Assembly: GCA_963691655.1 (NCBI GenBank)
Contig: OY829327.1
Span: 87,246,019-87,310,018 of the forward strand
DNA from: Toxonevra muliebris
Lineage: Eukaryota > Arthropoda > Insecta > Diptera > Pallopteridae
DNA length: 64,000 bases
Direction: 5' to 3'
Shown here in pieces: positions 12,292 through 24,174 of the stretch (positions are counted from its first letter, which is position 1; each line of letters begins with the position of its first letter). The notes under the pieces are model-generated. The model had not been told where the DNA came from and did not search any database. It saw nothing but the letters and a program-made list of their open reading frames with translations. The position numbers were made by a program, and so were the translations under genes.

Positions 12292-12534
12292 TGTTGGTTA
12301 ATTCTTATAACCTTCTTATATTCTCTATCGATATAAAATGTATGAGAATTATAAGAAAGTGTACAAGTTCACATCTTGGTAGGAAATGGCAAGGCAAAAC
12401 CACCAATGTGATAAAAAATTGCCACACCGCCATTCGGAATCGGCATTAAACTGTAGGTTCAACTATGTGGTTATACAGCGTAGTTGGTAGTCGACCGTTC
12501 AGGCCTAAGCGTATCTCTAGATAGCCATCCCAAC
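12292..12534. other. Possible SINE body
   Basis: Sequence between the tRNA-like block and X-2. It holds a segment (about 12420-12460) with GCCACACCGCCATTCGGAAT. It has no coding potential and is tentatively the body of the tRNA-headed repeat. Confidence 0.3.
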
Positions 12535-13446
12535 CAGCGATGCCAACTTGCGGGGAATTCCCCGATTTGCGGGGAATTTTACATGGTGCGGGGAATCGGG
12601 AAATGAGTTGTTTTTCGCGGGGAATTTGAAGTCGTTCAGCTTTTAGTAACTAAAGTCTGTAGAATATTTTTTGTCAAATTGTATGTAATGTAAAATGTTT
12701 AATTTATGAAATATTTCATATTTTGTGACTTAAAATCTTCATCTTTTCCTTAGCAGGCCCTGCAAATTTATTGGTTTTGGAGAAATCGATTTTTAAAAAA
12801 GTGTTCTATTTGAAAGTATTATACCATATTTCGAAAGTATTTTGTAAAAATTTAGACGATTATAGCGCCGAGTGTCAATCAGGCCAAAACAGTCGTGCGG
12901 CTCTTCGACTTCCCTTTCGGCCGTTCAGAAAGGCTTAGCTATGCCTTCGCCCAGCACCTCCTGGTTAATAACTCTTAATCATTGCTGACTAATCTGTAAA
13001 CTTACAAATTACGGTCAGCCATCATAAAGAAGATGAAGCATATTTTATATGTTAAAAACCGATATTCAAAACTTTGAACCCATTTTTCTCAAAACAAAGT
13101 TTTTGCCATTTTTTATTTGAGTCAAAAGAAATCCCATGTCTGTTGAGAACTTTGATGTCCAAAAGTGGGCTAAAGCTTATATGTTAAGAATTCCGGAGTC
13201 AGAAAGTACGTTTCTATTAATCTACCAGTCCCATGAAAATTTGTTAAGTTTTGAACTGAGAAAGTTCAGGGTCGCCTTAAAATAACACTCACTGAGGTCA
13301 ATTTCGTTTTTGTAAAATTTTTATATAAAAAGTGCGTGTCGCGCGTGTTATAATATGAAATTATAACAATGCGGGGAATTCGATCGAAAATCGGGGAATT
13401 TCTTGAGGGTTATCGGGGAGAGAGAAAAAATGAGTTGGCATCCCTG
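12535..13446 (+). mobile_element. Non-autonomous hAT-like element, family X copy 2
   Basis: The left end is CAGCGATGCCAACTTGCGGG and the right end in reverse complement CAGGGATGCCAACT. Flanks are ATCCCAAC (12527-12534) and ATCCCAGT (13447-13454), an 8-bp duplication with 6 of 8 matching. Four CGGGGAAT motifs crowd the left 90 bp and three lie near the right end. No transposase. Confidence 0.85.
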
Positions 13447-13693
13447 ATCCCAGTCCATCCTTATGTACACATAAAAACTATCAAAATATACACTCAGATC
13501 GCGGCATCTACATAATCGAAATAATATGCTCAAACATTTCATATTTTTTCATTATAATTTATCATTAAAAAAACATTAAATATGTGAATTGATCTTGAAT
13601 AATAAACATAATAACTATGCAAATAGTTCTACACACTAAATGTGTTGATGTAATCCAATTAAGGTAATTTTTTGAGAAACCGATGAGGGTTAA

Positions 13694-16600
13694 GCTGTCA
13701 CCTTCTTTTTACCACAGATTCTATATCGACCATCGCGATTGCGAATTTTCAAATTTTAACGCCATTAGTTCACGTCACCTCCGTTGGATGCAAAAACCCC
13801 CAAGGTTTATGGCTCAAATGGGAGTATGCCATATATAAAAACATATGAGAAAGCTTTCTTTTTTTCTGAAATTCGAGGACAAACTTATTTGCTCATCTAT
13901 TTGATTAAAACTCATATTTGTTTACAAAACAAAGAATAGCGATATTCACGCATCACATTCATCAGACCTCAAAACTAAAATTACATTCACGGTCTTCATA
14001 TTCTATTTTTCATCCAATTCAACTAATGAAACGAAAACGATTTTTCATTCTCATTTACATGAAATTTTCATTATGATCTCCTCGCAGTAAACAGTTTTCG
14101 TTTTCTCCATTGCTACTGCTGCCAAATCGGAGTGTGTGAGTAGAGAGAATAAAAAAAAAAAAAAAAAAAAAAAACGCAAATTGTTAGTAGTTGGACACGA
14201 AAATGGTAGTATTTTGCATACGATGACGATAGATCCATCATCAACAACATCATTGTCGTCATCATCGCCAAAACCAACAGCAACGCCATCATCATCATTG
14301 CCATTGCAATCATCTTCTTTGCCCATCGTCACAATATCAAATCCTGTTTCTCGCTATGGTTGTTATGTTATTACATAACAGCAGCAAACAGCAAAAAAGA
14401 AATGAGACACGAATTGTCGCAGCACAAAGCAGCGCAGCAAAATGTATGTAAAAAACTGCAAGAAGACCAAGGACCAACTAGAACGAGGGCAACAACAACA
14501 GTAATAATGATGATGCTGATGACGACTATGAACAAAGTTGGCAACCATGATGATGTTGATGATGATGGCATATTTTTCCTACATCTTCTTTTTCCGTCTT
14601 TGATTACGCAAACAGCAGCGAGGCAGAGTAGCGTCGCGCTACTGCTTTGCAAGTAAAATTGCACAATTCAGTCAAAGCAACGTGCTGCTCTAGCTGTTGC
14701 TGCGGCTGTTGTTGTTGTTGTAGTTAGAAAGTTACGCTACCAGCTTAAGTGAACCAAGAAAAAAAGTGGAAAAAATTGCTGTAGATATATGTATACTGAA
14801 ATTTTTCATTAAATATTCAACACAACTCATTATTCATCGCTTACGAGCACAAGACTGAAATTGAGGAGAAGACACTGTAAAGTACGAAGTATGAGCTAAG
14901 TTCAAAAGAGAGAGAGAGAGAGAGAGATAAGAAGCAGAAAGGTGATCACGGAAGGTTGTTGAGAATTCTAGAAATGGAAATGTTAATATTTTGCGAGCAC
15001 TTTTAACATTTACTACTTAGTTTTAGCAATACGCTCAGCCACTCACTCACTATTTTGTACAGTATCAAAAATTAAAAGCAAATACAAATTTAATTAAATT
15101 AATAGAAAAAAATATAACGCAGATTTACACAAGTTTTTAAAAATTTTCAATCAAAATAAGTTGCTATTTCTAATGTGTGATTGCATTAAACTGTGACTGT
15201 AACTAAAACAACTGGTCGTTGTAGTTTTCGCTTGCCTGTTCCTGACCGCCCGCTCGCTTCCTTCACGCATAATACAAAATGACAATTGCAGGCAACCGCA
15301 ACATGCACAATATCAACACCAAACAGTAACAGCTACAACAAGAGACACAACCAAAACAACAACAACAATGGCATACAAAAGCAATAGCAATAAACTGCAT
15401 AAATGTGAAAGCGAAAATTGAAACAGCAGTAAGGAGAGGCGATTAAAGTAGCAACATAGTAACAATACACACACACATACAAACACACACACACACACAA
15501 ACACATTTCACTTGCTAAATGCAAAAATATATGCAGCCGCGTAAACTATCCTATATGCGAAAAAGTATCCGAACCACAAAAGGCAATAACAAAACACACG
15601 CGTTACAACAGCAACAACAACAACAACCATAGCAATAAATGCCTGTAACTCATCCAAAATATACGCAATAGACCAAATTGACTTTTTCGCAGAATATTGC
15701 AACAGTATTTCGAGTCGTTGAGTAACAAAACAATGGCAGGCACACATACACACACATACATACACTTTAATAGATAGAGAGTGAGAGACAGAGAGCGAAC
15801 GAATATAAGAGACAATCATCATCATTGTTTTAAGGGCAACAAAAACACATTTACACACAAATACATACACATACATATGCACACACTTTCATCTCGGACA
15901 TGGCAATCATGCTAACCGCAAAACGTTCATTTCAGCGCAGCGTTGAGGTGTAACCGCATACGTTTGCCATGGTAAATTAAGGGAAATTAACGTTGCGCGT
16001 GTATTTCTATACCTTGGCGTTTAATGTAGCGAGATGGAGAGTGAGGGGAGATGGGGCGAAGGTGAGTGGGGGAGGTATTGGTCAGAGAATATTGTCATTT
16101 ATGCTTAAGCCTGTTGTGGTAGATGCAGCAAGAGGGCGAGAATAAATGAAACGAAATGAAAATATATTCTGGCTTTAACAGAAGAATAATTTGTGTATGG
16201 TATAATTCCCCATAAATGTTCTGAAATTGTGAAAAATATATACAAATGCCTGCTCACAATGCAATTCATATAACTGCTTTAGTTATAGTTCAATAACTGA
16301 TTGTGGTACAAATCCAGCTTTCAGTTCTTAGATAATAATGTAACAGGAGTTTGTCTGTCAAAATAACTGCACTCGCTATCATTCATTTAAATGAAAGAGT
16401 GTGTAAGTCGATAAGTTTGCGAGTTTTAGGCGTTAACTTATGGAAAACGCAAATGAGGACGAGTTTGTCTTCATTAGAAAGACCAGGAAAAGGTGATGTC
16501 AATCCAAAACTGCAAATATATTGATAGCAGTCTACTAATGACTTGTCATTTTTACCACCATTCAAAGGTCAAACATTTCATATTAGCATCATCAAATGGA

Positions 16601-17778
16601 AAATGTTACGATAACTCAGCACCGATGCGACTAAATAGCCACGAACGCCGGCCGTGCTCTTTAGGTACCATAGCGTACCTAAAGTAATCGTAAATTCATA
16701 TGCGCTGTTAGAAATATGTGTTATTGCGAATGCGAGTGAAACTGAGCTAGTGCATAATTATGCACGTAACTGTCAAAAACAGAAAGCTGCATGTGGCAAT
16801 CGTTAAATCACTGCTGGAAAGTGCATAGAATGCATGGATATGCAAACTGCAGGAGGCGCGAATGTGTGTATCTGACTTATGAAAGATAGTCAAAAATGTG
16901 GACTACATCAGCAGCAGCAGCAGCAGCACACAAAACTGAATTTAATGATTGTCTACATTAACAAACCATTTACAATCTCACAATGCATTGAGCTGCAATT
17001 CTTTACAGCGTTTGAACGCTTTGCAATTATGCAAAAGTTTTCCCAAATGAAAATTAGAAAATATGCTACTTGCGATAATTGGCACATGCTCTGAATTGGC
17101 AGTGGTGTAGTTTTAAATTCTCCGGCAAACAACAATTGCTGCTTTAGTCCAAACGTACAGAACGTACAAAAAAAACCATTTCAACTAAAATGAAAATAAA
17201 TGCTTTGAAATAACTATTAGGTAAGTATTTCTTTGTATTTTCGCTTGTAATTTGTTTTCATTTTCTTGTCTACCTACAGAACTTTCTTTTTTTGCAATTA
17301 TTTCTTTCAAGGGCGCTTACGCAGTGTTGCTTTTTCTTTTCAATTCACACAATCATTTTAATTGTGCATTGCAGCTACGATGCCACTGCTCAGTAAAGTA
17401 CAGCAAGGCAAAAGCAAAATGTTTGTTATTGTTGTAAAAAATTACGCACGTACAAGTCCGCACCACCACCACTACTACCATTGCCCCCTAGTACGAGTGT
17501 ACTTAAGGGGGATTTGGTTAATTGAAATGAACACAGTTGATAAGTGAAATTTTTCAAAATGCGCTTCTGTCTTTACAGAAACAAAAAAGACTGTGGAAGG
17601 ACGAAAACTTTTGTATATTAAATAGAAAAACAATTTTTGCGCCTACCAAAATCATCAAAATTTCTAAGCATAAATGTGTTGCAATGAGCTTAGTATATAA
17701 ATATTGGTCGCAAATTATAATTATAAAGTAAATGAATTTTAAAATATTTCCTAAAATTTTGACAGAGGAAAACATATA
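13694..17778. other. Non-coding stretch rich in simple repeats
   Basis: No gene supported. It holds a 24-A run (14151-14174), CAT/GAT-rich stretches (14225-14310, 14510-14570), a GA run (14907-14928), a CA run (15466-15499), a purine-rich tract (about 16030-16078) and a CAG run (about 16910-16927). Frames read from these runs are low complexity. Confidence 0.55.
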
Positions 17779-18367
17779 TTAATATTACTCATACGACCTG
17801 GGAAGTCCACCAGTTGCTTTAACCCTCTAGTTCCCAAGCCCGCCTCTAGACGGCCTTCACCAAAAGAGATGGAATTGCCACCATAACTGTTTTCTGTTGC
17901 TACATTTTATCTTATCGTTTAGGGAATTTCACAAGCTTTCAAAAAAATTATAATTAGTTATGAGCTATGATGCGTATTACAGAAGTTAGTGACAGTCAAA
18001 GTAAAAAATTTGTGAAAAATAGGAAAATTAATTATTTTGGTTGTATTTGAGATAAAAGTGAAAAAAAATGAAAAAAATAAATAAAATACTTTCCGTCATA
18101 GTACCCAATAAAAAACTAGCTATGGATAGCTAAGACTTTTAATTTTTTATATAAAATATTTAATTACTTAAAACAAATTGATAAAAAGCTCATTCAAGAA
18201 CAAATAATTTTAGGCGTTCATATTTTCTCACTTCATAATACCACGCCCATTAGTTTTTTTTTTAGGTTTTTAAATCAGTTCATGATTTTTACGCCATTAT
18301 TAATCAATTCCGATTTTTTTTTTCGATCAAAAATTTGGGAACTAGAAGGTTAATATTACTCATACGA
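17779..18367. repeat. 18-bp direct repeats around the P2 MITE
   Basis: TTAATATTACTCATACGA occurs at 17779-17796 and again at 18350-18367. The second copy begins with the right TTAA of the P2 element. Confidence 0.9.
17823..18349. mobile_element. piggyBac-like MITE (P2)
   Basis: TTAA at 17819-17822 and 18350-18353 flanks a 527-bp unit. Its ends CCCTCTAGTTCCCAA and (reverse complement) CCTTCTAGTTCCCAAA match over 15 bp with one mismatch. No coding capacity. TTAA plus CCC-type ends point to piggyBac-type mobilisation. Confidence 0.82.
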
Positions 18368-19801
18368 TCTGAGGTACTTTATTTCTCTTTTTCTTTTATT
18401 ATTTTGAAATAAAGAGCAGCATAGAATTTCAGCTCTAAGTGCTTCACATCATTGTCATTTCATATACTGTAAGAATAAGAAGGAAAACAAAATTCAAACA
18501 AAAAGTTATTGCTTTTTTTCAAACTTTAACTTTTCTTTTGATTTTTTTTTATTTTTCAAAATCTTGTTAATTACCATACAGCAAAAACTTTTTTTTATTA
18601 TATTAAAATTTTTCAATGTTATTATTTTTATTGCACATTAAATATTTTTCCACCAATTAAACAAAATTTAGCATAACAACAACATAGACACACAACAAAC
18701 AGCAGAGAGCAACAAAATTCTTATGAATTTTAAAAGCTAATAAAAAACAACAAGATTGCTGAAAAAAACAAAAAAACAAAAAAACAAAAACGAAAAAGCA
18801 CAACAATAATGTAATGCAAAGCAAGCAAGAAAACAATTTAATGATTGCCAAAGTTTTAACACTTTACAAAGATTTTTTTTGTGTCTTACGCACGTCTTCA
18901 GCGTCTTTAAAGCGCTTTCACATTAATTGACGCAATTCTAATATTGTTGCTTTGCTTTTTAGTTTGGCTGTTGTTTGCTTCTTTTTGACTTTTAATTGCG
19001 TCGGAAATGTTTTCTGAAAAAGTCATAAAAATAAAAAAGCGGAAACACAAAAGTTAGCAGGGCCAAATTAAGAAAAAGTAATGAATGTATGAATGTGGCA
19101 TTAATGCATCATCATAAATGTTTAATGAAAATCTTTTTCACACATGTCTGCAATATTCAGGGAGGATATAAGGGAAGAGCAAAACAAAAAAAAAAAAACA
19201 GACTTAAAAATTCTTAAGCTTTTATGTATGGAAACTATGTAGGTTAGATACTAGTATGTAGATACTAAAATATCAATAACTAATTTCAAGAAGCCTTACG
19301 AATAGCATTTATTATTGAAAATTGACAATTAATGTACAGCATGATATTAAAGCGTTAATCTCTTTTCTTCATATAAGTAATTGCATAAGTTTTTGTCATT
19401 GCAATTTTAGCAATAATTCAGAGTAGCTTACCTCTCCCTAGTTTCATGTAGAAGCCTCTCAGTTACATGATTTTACCTGATAGAGGGAAAAAATATACAA
19501 CAACCAATGAAGTTTCATAAGTCTGCCAATCGTTAATTTATCGTTAGCGCATTGAATCGAAAAACCATTTTAGATTACAAATTTTTGATCATCTTCGTAT
19601 TTATAAATGTTCCCTTTCATGCCATCCTAGGGCTTGTGAGCTTGTGGGCATTGGGCGATGAACTTTTGCGGCGAAATAACTTACAAATATTAATAAAGAT
19701 TCCTTGAGTATCGCAAACAACTTGAGCTGTGGTCACCTTACATTCGAAGCCCACACTATTTCCTTCTCTCTCTCTCTCTCTCTGTATCTCTCACTCTATC
19801 T
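18368..19801. other. Non-coding stretch
   Basis: AT-rich with A and T tracts and a TC run (about 19765-19783) just before the Q1 element. No gene recognised. Confidence 0.5.
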
Positions 19802-19936
19802 CTCTAAATCAGCGGTGGCCATCTATACATACCAGGGATGCCAACTGATTTTTTCTTTCTCCCCGATAACTCACGCGAAAATCCCCGCACCGGTATAATT
19901 TCATATTATAGCAGTACGATAAGAACTTTTCATATA

Positions 19937-20941
19937 CAGGGTGACAATCGTAAAGTGACGCACACATTTCAGCAGTTATTTTCAAAAGGACGTACTTCCA
20001 TTAAGTACAATTAAGTGTTAACATTGCTGAATATATAAGCATTCATTTGAACCCCACCTCATTCAATATAACCTCCTTTAGCCTGCACACATGCCTTCAA
20101 TCAATCCGGAAATCGTAGGACTGTTCGCCGCAGGACTTCCTGCTCAATTTCAGTCCAGGCTTTCTCTAATGAATTTGTCAGCGACTCCAGACTGTGGTGT
20201 TGAGATGCACAAGCCTTACTCTCTAAAATACTCCAAATAGAGTAGTCCATTTGATTCAAGTCTGGGGAGTATGGTGGCCATTCTTGAGATGTTATGAACC
20301 CAGAAAAATTGTCTTTTATCTATGTTTGCGTTAATTTTGCCATGCGGGAAGGTGCAGAGTCTTGCTGGAAAGTCTAGTTTTCATTTCCAAATGTATCTTG
20401 GGCCCAGGGAAGAACATGTTCATTTAAAATGCTCCGATAAACAACCTGGTAAATTTTAACACCCTCTTCAACGAATATTAGAGGGGTTCTGGCATTAGCG
20501 AAAACTCCAGCCCATACCATAACGGAAGCTGGCTTTTGAACTCGACCAACAGTCCTATTTTGTTGCGATGATGATGTTAGCCACATTCGGTCATTTTGCG
20601 CATTGAAATGTTGTTCAACCGTGAAAAGTTTTTCATCTGTAAACAAGATATTTTCAACATTTTTTAACACGGAGGAGCGTAGCAACGCCTTGCATCTTTG
20701 CAGTCGCAAATCTTTCTTTTTTGTGTCAGATCTTGAGCTTTTCGGAGCTTGTACGGCTTAAGATTAAGCTTTGATTAAGTTTGTCCATTTTTATGGAAAT
20801 TTCAAAATGTAATAACAAAAATTCAAATGAAATTAAAAGCAAAGCCAATGATGAATGAATTTGCTTTTAAATTAAAGTAACAGTAAATGGCAAAGCTTAT
20901 GCAGAGTATTAAACTTGCGTCACTTTACAATTGCCACCCTG
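19937..20941 (-). mobile_element. maT-like (DD37D) transposon, copy B
   Basis: 1,005 bp. The left end is CAGGGTGACAATCGTAAAGT and the right end in reverse complement CAGGGTGGCAATTGTAAAGT, flanked by TA at 19935-19936 and 20942-20943. It is inserted in X-3. The sequence beyond its transposase 5' side is the same X-derived junction as beside copy A. Confidence 0.93.
20059..20788 (-). pseudogene. maT-like transposase B, HTH region deleted
   Basis: After the Met at 20788 the frame jumps from MDK directly to sequence that in copy C lies past the second HTH, so the DNA-binding domain is missing. The catalytic core is readable. FTDEK holds the first Asp, QQDSAPS the second, and NQMDYS the third, with 37 residues between the last two (DD37D). 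Two Trp codons have become TAG, one just before QQDSAPS and one after it. This is the only copy here that keeps the second catalytic Asp. Confidence 0.88.
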
Positions 20942-21279
20942 TAAACATTTTATATAAACGAAAAATACCCTTTACGTAGACTTAAAGTTACTCTCGGTCA
21001 GCGTTATTTTAAGGGGCCCTGCACTTTCTTGGTTAAAATTTTTTTATCAATTTTTTTTGGATTGATAAATTGATAAAACAAAATTTTTTCTGGCATCTAT
21101 TTAAAGACTTCAAGTACAAGAAAAAATTGTATAGCAATTGAAAAAAAAAATTTGTGAAGGATTTTTTTTGCAGCTTCATGGAAGACGTTTTGAAAATCGT
21201 CAGACGCCATGGCGTTCGTGATTGTGGCTCACTGGAATATCTAAAAAAATACAATTAGAAAAATTATAACTGTACTCTT

Positions 21280-23964
21280 ATTGTATTGTATTAGAGAGGT
21301 TTATGTATTTATACCGCGACCTCTAAGATCTATTGTACGTCCTTCTTCTCTATCTAGTCTGATTTGCCTAAAATGACTCATCCAGTCCAGTCTCCCTCAA
21401 GAATTTGAGTATTGCGCCCAGATCTATGGATGCTAGTTTTGTACTGGGCACTTCATACATACCCAGATATTTCATTCTTTTGTGGATCAGTGCTCCACAC
21501 TGAGCTAAGATATGTTCTGATGATTCATCTTCCTCATTGCAAAACCTACATATTGAGCTTTCCTCAACTCCTATTTTGTCAAGGTGTTCTCTGAGCCCGC
21601 AGTGCCCAGTCAGAATACCAGCTAATAAACGCAGATTGTTTTTGTTGAGATGCAATGCAGAATGCGTATCTATTCTTGTTATAGTTGCCTAGAAGCGTTT
21701 TGGATTGCCTCAGTCCCGAAATATTATTAAAGAGTTCTTGTCTCTTGTTCTTCTCTTTCTGCCTGAGTACTTCCCTGATTACGATATCTCCTATTCCACA
21801 GAAGGATTCAGGTCCCACGAAAGTGGTCGCTGCTCCCTTTCCAGCAAGCTCGTCTGCCTGCTCATAGCCCTCTATTCCTAAGTTTCCAGGGACTCAACAT
21901 AGAGCGATTTTATTGTCCTTGCCCAGTTGATTGAGCTTGCTCAAACAGTCCCATACCAGTTTAGAGGTGATCTCAGAAGAGCATAATGCTCGAATGGCTT
22001 CCTAGCTATTCGACATTATAGCGATATCTTGCCATTTGCACTTCCTATCCAGGTTGAATTGCACACATATGCTAATTGCGTGAATTTCAGCTTGAGAGAT
22101 GCTAGGGCACTTCGCCATCGGCTCAGAGTGTTTGATTTTTGACACAATTACTCCTGCCCCAGTTTCATCCTCAGTTCGTGACAGATCTGTATACCAGTTA
22201 ATCGTGTGTTCTTTGAGTGTGTAGTTATGTTGTACACTCTCCCATTCATTCTTACTACTGAGTTTTGCAACAAAGTGTTTCTCAAAACTATACTGTTTGT
22301 CTATTCTGTCCTGGAGCCAGTCCAAGAGATAGTTGTCTTTCGACGGGTTATCTCAGTTTTCAGACCCTATAGATCACCCCGTAAACCCTTTATTTCTTGT
22401 TGCTCTTACGATTGCTGCCTTGGAGGTACCCTCTATCACGAGGTGTAATGGAGTGAGCTCCAATAGTACCTCCAATGCAGCAGTTGGACATGTTCTTATC
22501 GCTCAAGTTTTACTGATACATGCCAACCTTTGAACTTTTCCTAATTTAGCTTTCGCTGTTTTTAGTTGAGTTCTCCTTGCCCACGCTAATGCTCCATATG
22601 TTATGATTGGCCTTACCATTATTGTGTACATCCAGCGCCGTACACTTGGTTTACATCCCCAAGTTATCCCTGCTAGCAGGGCCGTAGCCACAAATTTTTT
22701 TCGGAGGGGTTTTCATTCGAAGAAAATATTCATAAATAATTTTTATCAAACTGATTTTTAAATACAATAAATTAAATCAATGATACATTTGATGGACCCT
22801 ATAAAATTAAAATTTTAGGAAAAATTTTCCGATTTTTTTTAATCTTAACCTCAAAAAAATGGCCAAAAGTGACCAAAAATTCCCAGAATAATCAAATTAA
22901 ATTTTTTCAAATAAATATTAATCCATGTGCATTCTAGTGGATTTTTTTTATCGTGAGAGACATAATTTCATGAACTCATTGACTTTCCCCTTCTGATGAT
23001 GTACCCAACCTCAAAAAAATTACCAAAAATAGTAGAGGCTAATTTTTTTCAAATGATCATCATTGGGAATTTGAGCCATTATCAATGATTAAGAACCCGG
23101 ATGAGGTTAGCTTATATTCTCTAAATTCGTGAAGTCACAGCATTGAAAGAGATCTTTCTAGTCGTGGTGCTCTGAGCAATAATGCGTTAAAAAATTAATT
23201 TTAAGATGGGTTTTGCTAATAAGATGGAGTTTTTGCGAAAGAATTTTTCACGTTGAACACGAATCTGAGGTCAAAAACTTCCCATCACGTCACGTTTTAG
23301 GAAAAAAGTATGGTTCAAGCAAGTCTTATTTTACAAGGATCCGAAAAATTTTTCTATTTTTATTAATTTTTAAACTTTTCAAACTGATTCAGGACGAAAC
23401 CTTAAATCAAAAACAGTTACTGACCCAGAAAAACTATGAATGCAGGAGTGCTCAGTATCAGCTTCTCTTTTTGAATCCGTAGTCAAACCTCATGTCGAAG
23501 AAAACAAATCGGATTTGATCGCTTAGTGTAACTAAGATTTCAAATTTATCTTTTATATTTGACTTTTTAGATTAAAAAAAAAACCGATGGAAGTAAAAAA
23601 TATCGTTAAATAGATTTTATTTTGAATTTTTTTCCATCCATTGGCAATTAATCTAAAAAATTAGAATAAAGTTTCCACATTTGGGGGGGGCGGGGGGGCA
23701 GGTCTGGGGGTTCCCCTCCCCCCCTAAATACGGCCTTGCCTGCTAGCCTTCTGCATACCATTAGAGCGCAAGTGGCTTTACTTGTCACTGCCTCAACATG
23801 CGATTTCCCTGTGAGTTTACCATCTAATACTAAGCCCAGATACTTTACCTCTTGCTTTTGTTCAATAACCTTCCTAGCTAGTGATATCGATATCCAGCGC
23901 GGGAGTGATCTTTTCCTAGTAAATGGAACTGTACTCTTAGGACATACTAAGATTATTTTGTTTG
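21280..23964 (-). pseudogene. LINE L2: RT tail, RNase H and Cys-rich tail, broken and split by Y-2
   Basis: Read on the minus strand: from 23964 ANKIILVCPKSTVPFTRKRS and EVKYLGLVLDGKLTGKSHVE (post-catalytic RT). After the Y-2 gap, ITWGCKPSVRRWMYTIMVRP and ITYGALAWARR follow. At 22002-22325 an RNase H-like domain shows WYTDLSRT (first Asp) and SISQAEIHA (Glu), while the next Asp appears as Asn followed by a stop. At 21368-21655 a C-terminal LTGHCGLREHLDKIG...CRFCNEEDESSEHILAQC segment closes the protein. RT plus RNase H plus this tail suggest the I/LOA/R1 group. It is 5'-truncated near 23964 and carries several stops and frameshifts. Confidence 0.85.
22677..23738 (+). mobile_element. Non-autonomous hAT-like element, family Y copy 2
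   Basis: The left end is CAGGGCCGTAGCCA and the right end in reverse complement CAAGGCCGTATTTAG. The 8-bp duplication CCTGCTAG is perfect at 22669-22676 and 23739-23746. Deleting the element plus one duplication restores the L2 reading frame as CRRLAGITWGCKP. It carries a G-rich tract near 23684-23710. No transposase. Confidence 0.93.
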
Positions 23965-24174
23965 CTGGTGTTGGTTACGAATGTGCCAGAATTGTATTTA
24001 GGAATATAAAATTTGGCAAACAATATTCTACACACTGTTTGAGATATTTTAATATTAAAAGCTGAACGGTTTCAAATTCCCCCCAAAAACAGCTCATTCC
24101 CCATTTCCCCGTACTAAGTAAAATTCCCCGCAAATCGGGGAATTCCCCGCAAGTTGGCATCGCTGATACATATA

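Larger units (their letters stand above)
10425..13689. mobile_element. Composite bounded by piggyBac-like ends (P1)
   Basis: The left end is TTAA followed by CCCTCATCGGT (10421-10435). The right end is the mirror image, ACCGATGAGGG followed by TTAA (13679-13693). TTAA duplication with CCC-type ends is the piggyBac signature, but only 11 bp match and no transposase is present. Inside are a DD37E end fragment, a maT-like element, a tRNA-like block and hAT X-2, so most of the length is later insertions. Confidence 0.5.
19833..24165 (-). mobile_element. hAT-like element, family X copy 3, carrying nested insertions
   Basis: Reversed relative to X-1. It begins CAGGGATGCCAACT at 19833 and ends with the reverse complement of the CAGCGATGCCAACTTGCGGG end at 24165. 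Flanks ATACATAC (19825-19832) and ATACATAT (24166-24173) match at 7 of 8. Inside are maT-B, LINE L2 and, within L2, hAT Y-2. X sequence is recognisable at 19833-19936, 20942 to about 21250 and about 23970-24165. Confidence 0.85.

Noticed and set aside
14051..14664. Overlapping frames on both strands, Ser/Asp/Met-rich.
   Set aside because: All derive from A runs and CAT/GAT repeats; frames on both strands with similar length argue against coding.
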